A DNA stretch of 64,000 bases, from NCBI GenBank assembly GCA_013298625.1, contig JAAFIF010000013.1, positions 62,001 to 126,000 of the forward strand, read 5' to 3'. The notes under the pieces were generated by a model that saw only the letters and a list, made by a program, of their open reading frames with translations, did no database searches and was not told where the DNA came from. How positions within the stretch are numbered: the stretch's first letter is position 1; each line of letters opens with the position of its first letter. The translations under genes and the position numbers were made by a program. Below are positions 43,361-51,711 of the stretch, one piece after another. This DNA is from Myxococcales bacterium (GTDB lineage Bacteria; Myxococcota_A; Polyangia; Polyangiales; Ga0077539).

Positions 43361-45217
43361 GTGCGTCGCGCCCTCTCGCTCTCGCTGTTGCTCGTCGCGT
43401 GCGCGCCTCCGCCGCGGATGTACGAAGTGCTCGACGTGACGCCGCGGGACGCCTCGCGAGCGGACGCGCCGGACGCGCGGGTGCTGACGTGCAACGGCGT
43501 CCCGTGCGTCGACGACGACCCGTGCACCATCGAAGAGTGCGTCGATCGCGTTCGCTGCACGCACACCGTCGCGCCGACGCTCTGCCGTTGCGCGCCTGGC
43601 TGCGTCGATCGCGCGCAGGGAGCGGCGGACGACGCGGGGCCCTGGTCGTTGGACGCCTCGAGCGAGGCGGGCTCGCCCATCGTGGCGACGGACGCGGGCG
43701 GGCTGACGGTGGCGCTCGAGCTCGAGGACGAGGATTATCTCTGGGTTCCCAACACCAACGAGAGCACGCTGTCGAAGTGGGACGCGCGCACGCGGACCGA
43801 GATCGCGCGGTACCGCGTGGGGATCGCCGCCGGTGAGTGCGCGGGCCGCTGCTGCTGGGTCAACAACTGCAACATGCCCTCGCGCACCGTCGTCGACGGC
43901 CGAGGGGACGCCTACGTGGCGAGCCGCGGGTTCATGATGCAGGGAACCGTGAGCAAGATCGCCGCGCGCCGGCGGGACTGCGTCGATCGCAACGGCAACG
44001 GGATGATCGACACGAGCACGGGCGCGGCCAACGTGCTGCCGTTCAACGAAGACGAGTGCGTGCTGTGGACGGTCGACGTCGGTCCGGTCGGCGCGGTGCT
44101 GCGCTCGCTCGCGATCGATCGCGGCAACGAGGACAACCCCAACGGGACGCCGTGGGTCGGCGCGTGCGAGAGCATCGCGGGCGTCGACAACGCAGGGCTC
44201 TTTCAGCTCGACCCGAGGACGGGCGCGGTCCTTCGCACGGTCGACTTCGATCGCTGCGCCTACGGCGCCGTCGTCACGCCGGACGGAACGCTCTGGCAAC
44301 ACAGCCACTCGCGCGGCCTCACGCCGGTCAACCCGTACTCGGGGATCGTGGGCACGTTCGTTCCGTTGCCGACGACCTTCGCGCGTGGCGGCTGCGTGAC
44401 GAGCTACGGCGTGACCGCGGACATGCAGGGGCGCTTGTGGCTCTCGGGCAGCGCGTGCGCCGACGTGCTCGGGTACGACCCGCGCGTCCGCGCGTGGACG
44501 CGGGTCGAGCTGCGCTCTCGCGGCGCGACCTCAGCGGGCCTCGGGATCACCGTCGACTCGACCGGCCGCGTGTGGGTGCCCGCCGCGGGATCTCCGCCGC
44601 GCGTCTTCTCGTGGGACGCCGACGCCTTCGTGCGCGGCGCAACCATCGCAGCCCGCGACGTGTCCGTGATCGACCTCACCAGCGCAGGCGCCGGCTGGAC
44701 CCCGAGCGCAGTCGGAATGGACCGCGGCGGCGCCCTCTGGGTCGCCTCGTACACGCTGCCCTCTCCGCTCGTTCGCGTCGACCCGACCACGGCTGCGATC
44801 GAGCGCTTCGACGGCCCCAATCGCGTGTACACGTACACGGACTTCACGGGCGGCGTTCGACGCTTGCTGCTCGGCAGCGCGACGCACAACGAAGTGATCG
44901 ACACACAGTGCGCGGCGCCGCAGTACGCAGAGCTGCGCTGGCGTGCAGAGACGCCTCCAGGGACTTCGCTTTCGTTCTCGATGCGCGTGGCCAACACCGA
45001 GAGCGCGCTCGCGACGGCGCCGGTGGTGGCGGTGGCGACCGTCCCTTCGGACCTCGCTCCGGCGGACCTCACCGCGCGGCTGCGCGCCGAAGGGATCGAA
45101 AATCCCGGTCGATTTGCTCGGATTTCGATCGCGTTTACGCCGTCGAGCGCGCCCGTGGGTCGCCCGACGCTCGAGTCCCTCGAGCTCTCGTGGCGCTGCC
45201 CGATGGGGCCTGGGTGA
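43361..45217 (+). CDS. Cys-rich beta-propeller lipoprotein (family member A)
   Basis: 618 residues starting VRRALSLSLLLVACAPP: signal peptide with lipobox LVAC. An N-terminal Cys-rich module (about 45-90, CNGVPC...CTIEEC...CRCAPGC) precedes a propeller-like region with LWVPNTNESTLSKWDA, GIAAGEC.GRCC, CNMPSRTVVDG and DCVDRNGNGMIDTSTG. A C-terminal domain ends in LELSWRCPMG. It is a close paralogue of the next gene and of the fragment at 63633. The family is likely cell-surface and disulfide-rich; no function can be assigned. GTG 43361 opens the signal peptide. Confidence 0.85.
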   Translation: MRRALSLSLLLVACAPPPRMYEVLDVTPRDASRADAPDARVLTCNGVPCVDDDPCTIEECVDRVRCTHTVAPTLCRCAPGCVDRAQGAADDAGPWSLDASSEAGSPIVATDAGGLTVALELEDEDYLWVPNTNESTLSKWDARTRTEIARYRVGIAAGECAGRCCWVNNCNMPSRTVVDGRGDAYVASRGFMMQGTVSKIAARRRDCVDRNGNGMIDTSTGAANVLPFNEDECVLWTVDVGPVGAVLRSLAIDRGNEDNPNGTPWVGACESIAGVDNAGLFQLDPRTGAVLRTVDFDRCAYGAVVTPDGTLWQHSHSRGLTPVNPYSGIVGTFVPLPTTFARGGCVTSYGVTADMQGRLWLSGSACADVLGYDPRVRAWTRVELRSRGATSAGLGITVDSTGRVWVPAAGSPPRVFSWDADAFVRGATIAARDVSVIDLTSAGAGWTPSAVGMDRGGALWVASYTLPSPLVRVDPTTAAIERFDGPNRVYTYTDFTGGVRRLLLGSATHNEVIDTQCAAPQYAELRWRAETPPGTSLSFSMRVANTESALATAPVVAVATVPSDLAPADLTARLRAEGIENPGRFARISIAFTPSSAPVGRPTLESLELSWRCPMGPG

Positions 45218-45316
45218 GCGCTCGGTGACAGCGTCGATTGCCGCGCAGTGAGCTGCGCTGAATCGCGCTACGATCGCCGAGGCGCGTTGATGCGTCCGCG
45301 ATTGGAGTTGTGTCCC

Positions 45317-47263
45317 ATGCGTCGTTCGTTGTTGCTCGGTTCTCTGTCGCTCCTCGTGCTCGCGAGCTGTTCGGAGCCGCCCGTGATGGAGGGGCTCGAC
45401 GCGGGGACGAGCGATCGCGTCGTGCCTCCCATGGACTCGGGCAACGGCGGCGGTGGTGACGGTTCTGTCCGTACCGACGGCGGCGGATCCACGTCGGACG
45501 TCGTGTTGCCCGCGCGCTGCAACGGCGACGAGCAGTGCGACGACTCGAACCGCTGCACCGTCGACACGTGCGACACGGTCACGAACATGTGCCGATCGAT
45601 CCGCGACGTCTCTCGCTGCGAGTGCGACCCCGGCTGCATGACCACGACCACCGGGGGGATGGGCGGTCGTCCCTTCTCCGAAGAGGGCCAGCGCGGCGTC
45701 GAGTTCGACGCGGCTTCGGGCGGGTTGCTCGTGCGCGCGGAGTCTCGGCGGGCCGATTTTCTCTGGGTCCCCAACGTCAACGAGAGCACGCTCTCGAAGT
45801 GGGACGCGACGATGGCCCGAGAAATCGCTCGCTATCGCGTGGGGATCGCCGCGGGCGAGTGCCGCGGTCAGTGCTGCCACGCCAACGGCTGCAACATGCC
45901 CTCGCGCGTCGTGGTCGACGGCTTCGGCGACGTGTACGCGGCCAACCGCGGGTTCGGCATGCAGGGGACGGTCACCAAGATCGCCGCGGATCAGCGCGAC
46001 TGCGTCGATCGCAACGGCAACGGTATGATCGACACGAGCACGGGCCCGATGGACGTGAGGCCGTTCGATCAGGACGAGTGCGTGCTGTGGACGGCCAACG
46101 TCGGCGCGTCGAACGTGATCTTGCGATCGATCGCCGTCGATCGCGGAGACGAGATGTTTCCGCAGGGATATCCCTGGGTGGGATCGTGCGCGGACCCGTC
46201 GTTTGGCTCTGCTGCGAACGCCGGGCTCTTCAAGCTCAACCCGCGCACGGGCGCGCTCATTCGCACGGCGCCGATGGGCCGCTGCGCGTACGGCGCGGTG
46301 GTCACCGCGGACGGGACGCTCTGGGAGCACGCGCTCGGCGAGGGAATCATCCCGGTCAACGTCACCAGCGGCGAGGTCGGCGCGCTCGTGCCCGAGCCCG
46401 TGATGGGCTCGACGTTGCGCCCGCAGTGCAACGCGGCGAACACCTGGGAGCGCTCGTACGGAATCACCGCGGACGCGCGCGGACGCGTGTGGCTCTCGGG
46501 CTCGCTCTGCTCGGATGTCATCGGCTACGACCCTGCGATGCGCGCCTGGTCGCGCATGCCTGCTCATCAGTACGCAGGCGTTCCGTACGGAACGCACGTG
46601 GGCTCGGGCGTGACCGTCGATCCGAGCAACCGTGTGTGGGCGCCGATGTCGGGCAACCCGTTTCGGTTGTTCTCGTTCGACTCGGACGCGTTCGTGCCGA
46701 ACGGGCTCATCCCGCAGGCCGCGGTGACGGTGCACTCGATCGCGCGCGCGTGGGGATCGAGCGCGATCGGCGCGGATCGCTCAGGGATGCTCTGGGTCGC
46801 CACGAGCGATCCGGGCCCGCTGTTGCGCTACAACCCGATGACCCGCGCCGCAGACACCTTCGACGGCCCGAACCGCGTGTACACGTACACGGACTTCACG
46901 GGCGCCGTTCGTCGCCTCGTCATCGGCACCGGAACGTACACGGACCTCTACATGGCCTGCCCCGGCGCGCTCTGGGCCGAGCTTCGTTGGGACGCGACGC
47001 TTCCGATGGGCACCTCGCTCGTCTTCAACGTGCAGTTCGCCGAGACGTTGGTGGGCCTGGGCAGCGCGATGCCGATCGCGCTCGCGACGACGGCGCGCGA
47101 CACCTCGCCAGTGGATATCCAGACGAAGCTCCGCGAGCTCATGATGACCAACCCGGGCCGCTTCGCGCGCCTCACGGTCACGTTCAACCCGAGCACGTCG
47201 CCCGTCGCGTCGCCCGTGCTGCGCGCGGTCTCGCTGGCCTGGCGCTGCCCCGGCGAAGGCTGA
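45317..47263 (+). CDS. Cys-rich beta-propeller lipoprotein (family member B)
   Basis: 648 residues: lipobox LASC, a Gly/Asp-rich spacer, the Cys module (CNGDEQC...CTVDTC...CECDPGC) and the same propeller blocks as member A (LWVPNVNESTLSKWDATMAREIARY, GIAAGECRGQCCH, NGCNMPSRVVVDGFGDVYA, DCVDRNGNGMIDTSTG, RVYTYTDFTGAVRRLVIG, SLAWRCPGEG). The DNA is nearly identical in places (for example 43978-44025 versus 46006-46053). That is consistent with recent duplication or gene conversion. ATG 45317 fits the signal peptide. Tandem with member A, 99 bp between them. Confidence 0.88.
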   Translation: MRRSLLLGSLSLLVLASCSEPPVMEGLDAGTSDRVVPPMDSGNGGGGDGSVRTDGGGSTSDVVLPARCNGDEQCDDSNRCTVDTCDTVTNMCRSIRDVSRCECDPGCMTTTTGGMGGRPFSEEGQRGVEFDAASGGLLVRAESRRADFLWVPNVNESTLSKWDATMAREIARYRVGIAAGECRGQCCHANGCNMPSRVVVDGFGDVYAANRGFGMQGTVTKIAADQRDCVDRNGNGMIDTSTGPMDVRPFDQDECVLWTANVGASNVILRSIAVDRGDEMFPQGYPWVGSCADPSFGSAANAGLFKLNPRTGALIRTAPMGRCAYGAVVTADGTLWEHALGEGIIPVNVTSGEVGALVPEPVMGSTLRPQCNAANTWERSYGITADARGRVWLSGSLCSDVIGYDPAMRAWSRMPAHQYAGVPYGTHVGSGVTVDPSNRVWAPMSGNPFRLFSFDSDAFVPNGLIPQAAVTVHSIARAWGSSAIGADRSGMLWVATSDPGPLLRYNPMTRAADTFDGPNRVYTYTDFTGAVRRLVIGTGTYTDLYMACPGALWAELRWDATLPMGTSLVFNVQFAETLVGLGSAMPIALATTARDTSPVDIQTKLRELMMTNPGRFARLTVTFNPSTSPVASPVLRAVSLAWRCPGEG

Positions 47264-47435
47264 TCGACCCTTCGCTCGTTGACCGTGGCGCGTCGAGCGA
47301 CGCGGTCGACCGCCACGCGCTCAACCGTTGCGCGCTCGATGCGCGCGCGACTGCGATCTCGCTACGAAACCGCCCCCGGATTCGCCGTCGCGCTCTGTCG
47401 CGCAGTGGGCTGAACCCGAGGGGGAGAAAGTAAAA

Positions 47436-47527
47436 CAGCGGCAAGGTGGCGTGGGGGGGGGACCGCCTCAGCTTGCCGCTGCAAGAGAGAGATTGTCACA
47501 ACCGCTGCGAGTTGCAAGCGGTTTTTT
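47436..47527 (+). ncRNA. Candidate structured small RNA with intrinsic terminator
   Basis: A stem CAGCGGCAAG (47436-47445) / CTTGCCGCTG (47472-47481), an unpaired linker, and a terminator stem AACCGCT-GC...GC-AGCGGTT followed by a T-run form the layout of a bacterial sRNA. It has no coding frame. A promoter could lie around 47400-47435 but is not obvious. It may be only a long 3' leader of the gene ending at 47263. Confidence 0.35.
47500..47527 (+). terminator. Intrinsic terminator
   Basis: AACCGCT (47500-47506) pairs with AGCGGTT (47517-47523), with two more inner GC pairs. Six T residues in a row lie at 47522-47527. It is oriented to stop plus-strand transcription, i.e. from the propeller lipoprotein gene or a small RNA starting nearby. 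Confidence 0.75.
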
Positions 47528-47600
47528 GTCGCGTCGAGAGATTTTAACTTCGCCAGAGAATTTGCAGCGAGAAATCACTCATCCGCGAGCGACGAACCTC

Positions 47601-48644
47601 TCACCAGTCGCCGCCACCACCGCCGCTGTCACCGCCGCCACCGCCGTCCCAACCGGACGAGCTGCCGCCTGCGTCGTACGAGCTTCCGCCGCTGTCGTAC
47701 GAGCCGCCCGAGCTGTAGCCCGGGCCGTTGTCGTACGTCGTCGTGGTGTACGTCTCGTTGTAGCCGCCGTGGTTGTCCATCGCGCGGCCGATCGCGTAGC
47801 CCGCGATGCCGCCGACCGCGGCGCCCGCGACGCCCGCGGCCATGGGGGACATCCCGCCCTGCGGAGCGCCGTAGCCCGGGCCGTAGCCCGGACCGTAGCC
47901 AGGCGCGCCCGGCCCGCCGAAGGGGCCCGGCTGGCCGCCGGGGCCGTAGCCGCCTGCGTATCCCGCGGGGCCCGAGCGCGATGCGCGACGGGCGAGCGCG
48001 ATGCCGCCGAAGATCACCAGGGCGCCGATGCCCAGGCAGAGCACGGTTCCGATCGGAAACCCGCTGCGCTCGCGCTGCGTCGAGACGCGGTAGCCCGCGG
48101 GGTAGCCTGCCGGGGGGACCGAGCCGCGATAGCCGTAGTTGACGTTGTTTTGCGCGGGCATGTACGCCGGTCCGCTGCCCACGTAGCTCGCCGCGCGACC
48201 CACGATGGCCGTGACCCCAGAGCCCCACTGCCCCGTGCGAAAGAACGGGTCGCCCGCGTCTTCGATGGTCCGCCAGTTCTGCGGACCGATGCGCGTGCCC
48301 GTGCCGAAGTGAACGCTCGTCCGGCGAATCGCAGGCGCGATCGCCACGACGACCATGTTGGGCGCGCCGACTTGCGCCCCCACGTAGCGGTCGAACGACA
48401 GCCGATCGCCGAACGCGTTGGTGGTCAACACCCGCACGTCGAACGGCAGCGCAGCGACCGTGCTCTGCAGCGTCGCCCGATCGGTCGGCGTGAGCAGCAT
48501 CGCGTCGTCGCGCACCGCGAGCGAGCCCGCGTTGGCGATCGAAGGAGCGATGAGCGCCGCGGCGATGGCCGCAGCAGCGAGCGGCGCACCGAAGCGACGC
48601 AACGTGGACGAACCAGTGACAACCGACAAACTTGAAAGGGCCAT
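47601..48644 (-). CDS. TPM-domain protein with glycine-rich C-terminal tail
   Basis: 347 residues: signal peptide (cleaved near SIANAGS), a TPM_phosphatase-type domain (about 45-190, LLTPTDRATLQSTVAALPFDVRVLTTNAFGD and MVVVAIAPAIRRTSVHFGTG), a membrane helix (about 215-235) and a Gly/Tyr/Pro-rich tail with PGYGPGYGPG repeats ending in a run of Gly and Asp/Trp. TPM domains are periplasmic proteins of unclear function, often anchored with a C-terminal Gly/Ser tail. The SD GGAGGTG is about nine bases before the ATG. Confidence 0.85.
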   Translation of the reverse strand: MALSSLSVVTGSSTLRRFGAPLAAAAIAAALIAPSIANAGSLAVRDDAMLLTPTDRATLQSTVAALPFDVRVLTTNAFGDRLSFDRYVGAQVGAPNMVVVAIAPAIRRTSVHFGTGTRIGPQNWRTIEDAGDPFFRTGQWGSGVTAIVGRAASYVGSGPAYMPAQNNVNYGYRGSVPPAGYPAGYRVSTQRERSGFPIGTVLCLGIGALVIFGGIALARRASRSGPAGYAGGYGPGGQPGPFGGPGAPGYGPGYGPGYGAPQGGMSPMAAGVAGAAVGGIAGYAIGRAMDNHGGYNETYTTTTYDNGPGYSSGGSYDSGGSSYDAGGSSSGWDGGGGGDSGGGGGDW

Positions 48645-48748
48645 TTGTGAGGGCACCTCCTGATGTCGAGCTCTGCAGACACACTCCATCGGCAGAGATC
48701 GAAGCGCGTGGAGAATAATTCCCCGCGGCGCGGCGGCAAGAGGCATCG

Positions 48749-49624
48749 TTATTTCGGCGCTGATTCGCCGCGAGAAACGATCAACCCTCCGGCGATCAAC
48801 AGCGCAGAACCCGCCGCCGTCCACAGGCTCGCGCCCTCTCTCCAGACGGTCGCGCCGATGAGCACGGACACCAGCGGCTCGAGGTACGTGAGCACGCTCG
48901 CCCGCGCCGCGCCCGCGAGGGGCAGCCCCCGCGCGAACAGCAGACCCGCAAACGCCCCGGGAATCACCGCTCCGATCGAGACCAGCCCCACCGCTGCGAC
49001 GGTCAGGACGGGCTTGGGGCCCAAGAGCACCCCTGGCGCCAGCAGCAGCGCCGCGGCGAGGCAACGCACGAATTGCGCCCGCGCGGCGCCCATCGCGTGC
49101 ACGAGCCGCCGCAGCACGAACACGTTGCCCGCGTAGCCGAAGGCGCTGATCGTGCCGAGGGCGGCGCCGACGAGCATGTTGCGGTCGGCGTGCGCGTTCC
49201 ACGGGCGAAGGACGAGGGCGAGGCCGGTGATGGCGAGCAGCGCGGCGATGCGCGCCCCCGGGACGCGCTGCTTGTCGATCCACGGCGCGAAGAGCGCCAC
49301 CAGCACAGGCGCGAAGTAGTGAGTGAGCACGGCGACGGCGTTGCTCGTGACCGACATCGCGCCGAAGAACGTCACGACGTTGAGGGCCTCGAGCGCCGCG
49401 CTCAGCGCCAGCAATCGCCACGTCGCGCTGGTCATCGCTGTCGCGGGCTCGCGTCGCGCTGCGGGGGCGACGAGCAGCCCCACGAGGCCGATCACCAGCG
49501 GCGCGGTCACCGTCGCGGGCAGCGCCGCGGGGCGAAGAAACAAGCTCCACGTCCCCCAGAGCGTCGCCGCGAAGGCCACCTGGAGCATGCCTCTGCGAAC
49601 ACTGTCCTCGTTGGCCGCGGTCAC
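48749..49624 (-). CDS. EamA-family transporter (DMT superfamily)
   Basis: 291 residues with ten hydrophobic helices in two EamA repeats. TLWGTWSLFLRP in helix 1, the half-repeat GALRRLVHAMGAARAQFVR-like region and LTYLEPLVSVLIGATVWREG in the second repeat are typical. These export small metabolites such as amino acids or drugs; substrate unknown. Starts 105 bp upstream of the TPM gene on the same strand and 16 bp after the membrane protein gene stop, so the three may be co-transcribed. Confidence 0.88.
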   Translation of the reverse strand: MTAANEDSVRRGMLQVAFAATLWGTWSLFLRPAALPATVTAPLVIGLVGLLVAPAARREPATAMTSATWRLLALSAALEALNVVTFFGAMSVTSNAVAVLTHYFAPVLVALFAPWIDKQRVPGARIAALLAITGLALVLRPWNAHADRNMLVGAALGTISAFGYAGNVFVLRRLVHAMGAARAQFVRCLAAALLLAPGVLLGPKPVLTVAAVGLVSIGAVIPGAFAGLLFARGLPLAGAARASVLTYLEPLVSVLIGATVWREGASLWTAAGSALLIAGGLIVSRGESAPK

Positions 49625-49640
49625 GGCCGGGCGGATTCGC

Positions 49641-50258
49641 TCATCGCTCGCCCGAACGCAAGCCCGCCGCTCGCAAATCTCTCACCACCAACAACGCGTG
49701 CGTCGCGAACACCAGCGGAACGACGAAGTACGGGATCACCGCGAACGGCAGCGACGGCGCCACGGTGAAGAACCGCGCGTCCTTCACGATCAGCGCGACG
49801 ATCTGCGCGTGCACGAGCACCGACGCGATGTCCGCGAGGCCGATCACCGCGAACGCCATCCGCAACCAACGCCACCGCGCGCCGCTCGCTCCGCCGAGCG
49901 CGAGCGCTGCAGCGAACACCCCGACCACGATGTCTCCCCAGCCCGCGTGCGCCGCCCACGCTTCGGGCAGCACGCCCTTCGCGCCGAAGTACACGAAGCT
50001 CGCGCCGATCAGCGCTCGAAGCGCTTGAAAACTGAACACCCACGCCGACCCTACGCCGTCCACCGCATCGCGCATCGCCCCTCCGCGACGATACGCGCGC
50101 ACCATCACCACGTTGGTCGTCAGCACCCAGAGCGGAATCGCCACGGGAGAGAGCGCCCTCAGCGCCCCGCTCGCCGCCAGCGCGATCACCGCCAGCAGCC
50201 ACGCGCTCAACCACACCCACAACGCTCCGCGCGATCCGTCCTCGCGCACTTCTGTCAT
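49641..50258 (-). CDS. Multi-spanning membrane protein, unknown function
   Basis: 205 residues with six hydrophobic segments and a DGVGSAWVFSFQALRALIGASFVYFGAKG motif in the middle. No family recognised. ATG 50258 (MTEVREDGSRG) is the best start; the longer frame upstream enters the histidine-kinase promoter. Divergent from the kinase-regulator pair, upstream of the EamA gene on the same strand. Confidence 0.65.
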   Translation of the reverse strand: MTEVREDGSRGALWVWLSAWLLAVIALAASGALRALSPVAIPLWVLTTNVVMVRAYRRGGAMRDAVDGVGSAWVFSFQALRALIGASFVYFGAKGVLPEAWAAHAGWGDIVVGVFAAALALGGASGARWRWLRMAFAVIGLADIASVLVHAQIVALIVKDARFFTVAPSLPFAVIPYFVVPLVFATHALLVVRDLRAAGLRSGER

Positions 50259-50424
50259 CGCTTGCACTCGATCACCTCTGGGCGAGCGCTTCTTCAACGC
50301 CCGTGCCGCTGGGCCGCGAGAGAGATTCGTCGCGAAAATCTCTGCTCGTACGCGCTCTCGTCCGCGCTCGTGTGTCAGTTCTGACAGTCGACAGGACAGC
50401 GCTCGCGACGGTATCTCTCGCGCG

Positions 50425-51711
50425 GTGAGCGAGCGAGACGCAGCGTCGATCGTCGCAGGCCGGGTGCGCTCGGTCGCGTCTTCGTTCTTTCGGTTTCGAG
50501 CGGCGGTGGTTCCGCCGGCGGCGCTCTGCGCGTGGAGCGCTGCGTACGCGACGGGCGCCCCGCGCGGGCAGCTCTTCGCGATGGGCGCCGGGATGTCCCT
50601 CACCTCGCTGTTCTTCTTGTACGAAGCGCGCCGCGCGCGCAGCCCGATGAGCGACGCCCGCTTCGCGCTCTCGCTGCTCGTCACGCTGTGGGCGCTCGCG
50701 ATGGCCGCGCTCGTCTCGGGCGCGATCGAGAGCCCCATGGTCTCGGTGCTCTTCGCGCCTACGCTGACCGCCTTCGCCGCGTGGGGCCAGCGTCGCCGCG
50801 AGTCCGTCGCCGTCCTGCTCTCGTTTGTGCTCTCCGTCGCGCTGCTCTTCGCCCTGCGCGATCACAGCCCGTTCGGGCCGCTGCCGCTCGCGGCGCGCGC
50901 CTGGCTCCGCGCGCTCTTCGCGTTGGTGACCGTGGCGCTCTTGTGGGCGAGCGTTGCGGGGCTCGCTGACGCATACGCGCTCGGGGCGCGCGAGATCGAC
51001 CGCCTGCGCGAAGACAGCGTGGCGCGCGTGATCGAGCGCTCGCGGGCGCTCGACGCGGTGGGCGCGACGGTGGCACACGAAATCAAGAATCCCCTCGCGG
51101 CCATCAAGGGGCTCGTTCAGCTCATTGCCCGCGACGAGCGGCCCGAGCGCGAGCGCGCGCGGCTACAAGTGATCGAGGGCGAGGTCGCGCGCATCGACGG
51201 CGTGCTGCGCGACTACCTCGCCTTCGCGCGGCCGCTCGACCCGCTGCGCGCCGAGCGCGTCGCCCTGGCCTCGATGGTCGACGGCGTGCTCGCGTCGCTC
51301 GAGCCGCGGGCGCACAAGGCCCGGGTGACGTTGACGCGCGAGGGGCCTGCGGTGTGGGTCTGCGTCGATCGCGCGAAGATCGAAGCGGCCCTCGTCAACG
51401 TGCTGCTCAACGCCATACAGGCCTCTGCCGAAGCGAGCGCGGTGCGGGTCTCGTGGCGACTCGAGGGACAGTCCGTGACGCTGACGGTCCACGATGATGG
51501 CCGCGGGATCGACAGCGCGACGCTCGCTCGCGTCGGCACTCCCTTCTTCACCACCCGCCCCGACGGAACGGGCCTCGGCCTCGTCGTCGCCCGCGGCGCG
51601 ATCGAGCAGCACGAGGGCGGCGCGCTGCAAATCACCTCGCGCGAAGGCGAGGGAACAAACGTCGCGATCACCCTGAAGATCGCCGAACCAACACAGGAGA
51701 TCGAAGCGTGA
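50425..51711 (+). CDS. Membrane-bound sensor histidine kinase
   Basis: 428 residues. Six hydrophobic segments (about 20-175) form a membrane sensor without an extracellular loop domain. His218 sits in TVAHEIKNPLAAIKGL (HisKA). The HATPase domain has NVLLNAIQAS, DDGRGI and PFFTTRPDGTGLGL. The GTG start at 50425 lacks alternative upstream features. The stop overlaps the start of the response regulator (GTGA at 51708-51711), so the pair is translationally coupled, like many NtrB/NtrC-type systems of Myxococcota. Confidence 0.93.
   Translation: MSERDAASIVAGRVRSVASSFFRFRAAVVPPAALCAWSAAYATGAPRGQLFAMGAGMSLTSLFFLYEARRARSPMSDARFALSLLVTLWALAMAALVSGAIESPMVSVLFAPTLTAFAAWGQRRRESVAVLLSFVLSVALLFALRDHSPFGPLPLAARAWLRALFALVTVALLWASVAGLADAYALGAREIDRLREDSVARVIERSRALDAVGATVAHEIKNPLAAIKGLVQLIARDERPERERARLQVIEGEVARIDGVLRDYLAFARPLDPLRAERVALASMVDGVLASLEPRAHKARVTLTREGPAVWVCVDRAKIEAALVNVLLNAIQASAEASAVRVSWRLEGQSVTLTVHDDGRGIDSATLARVGTPFFTTRPDGTGLGLVVARGAIEQHEGGALQITSREGEGTNVAITLKIAEPTQEIEA
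51074..51086 (-). repeat. Dispersed 13-mer TTGAWTNNGTGTG
   Basis: Minus strand reads TTGATTTCGTGTG, followed by C. In the histidine kinase gene over the HEIK codons, antisense to it; the conserved protein motif alone could explain this copy. Confidence 0.45.

Larger units (their letters stand above)
47264..47600. other. Structured intergenic region, possible small RNA
   Basis: 337 bp between convergent genes. It contains a 10-bp-stem hairpin (47436-47445 with 47472-47481, CAGCGGCAAG/CTTGCCGCTG), a nine-G run at 47453-47461 inside it, and a strong intrinsic terminator at 47500-47527. The region right of 47530 is A/T-richer and has no feature I can name. The terminator may simply end the propeller-gene transcript, but it is 240 bp away from that stop codon. 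Confidence 0.5.
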
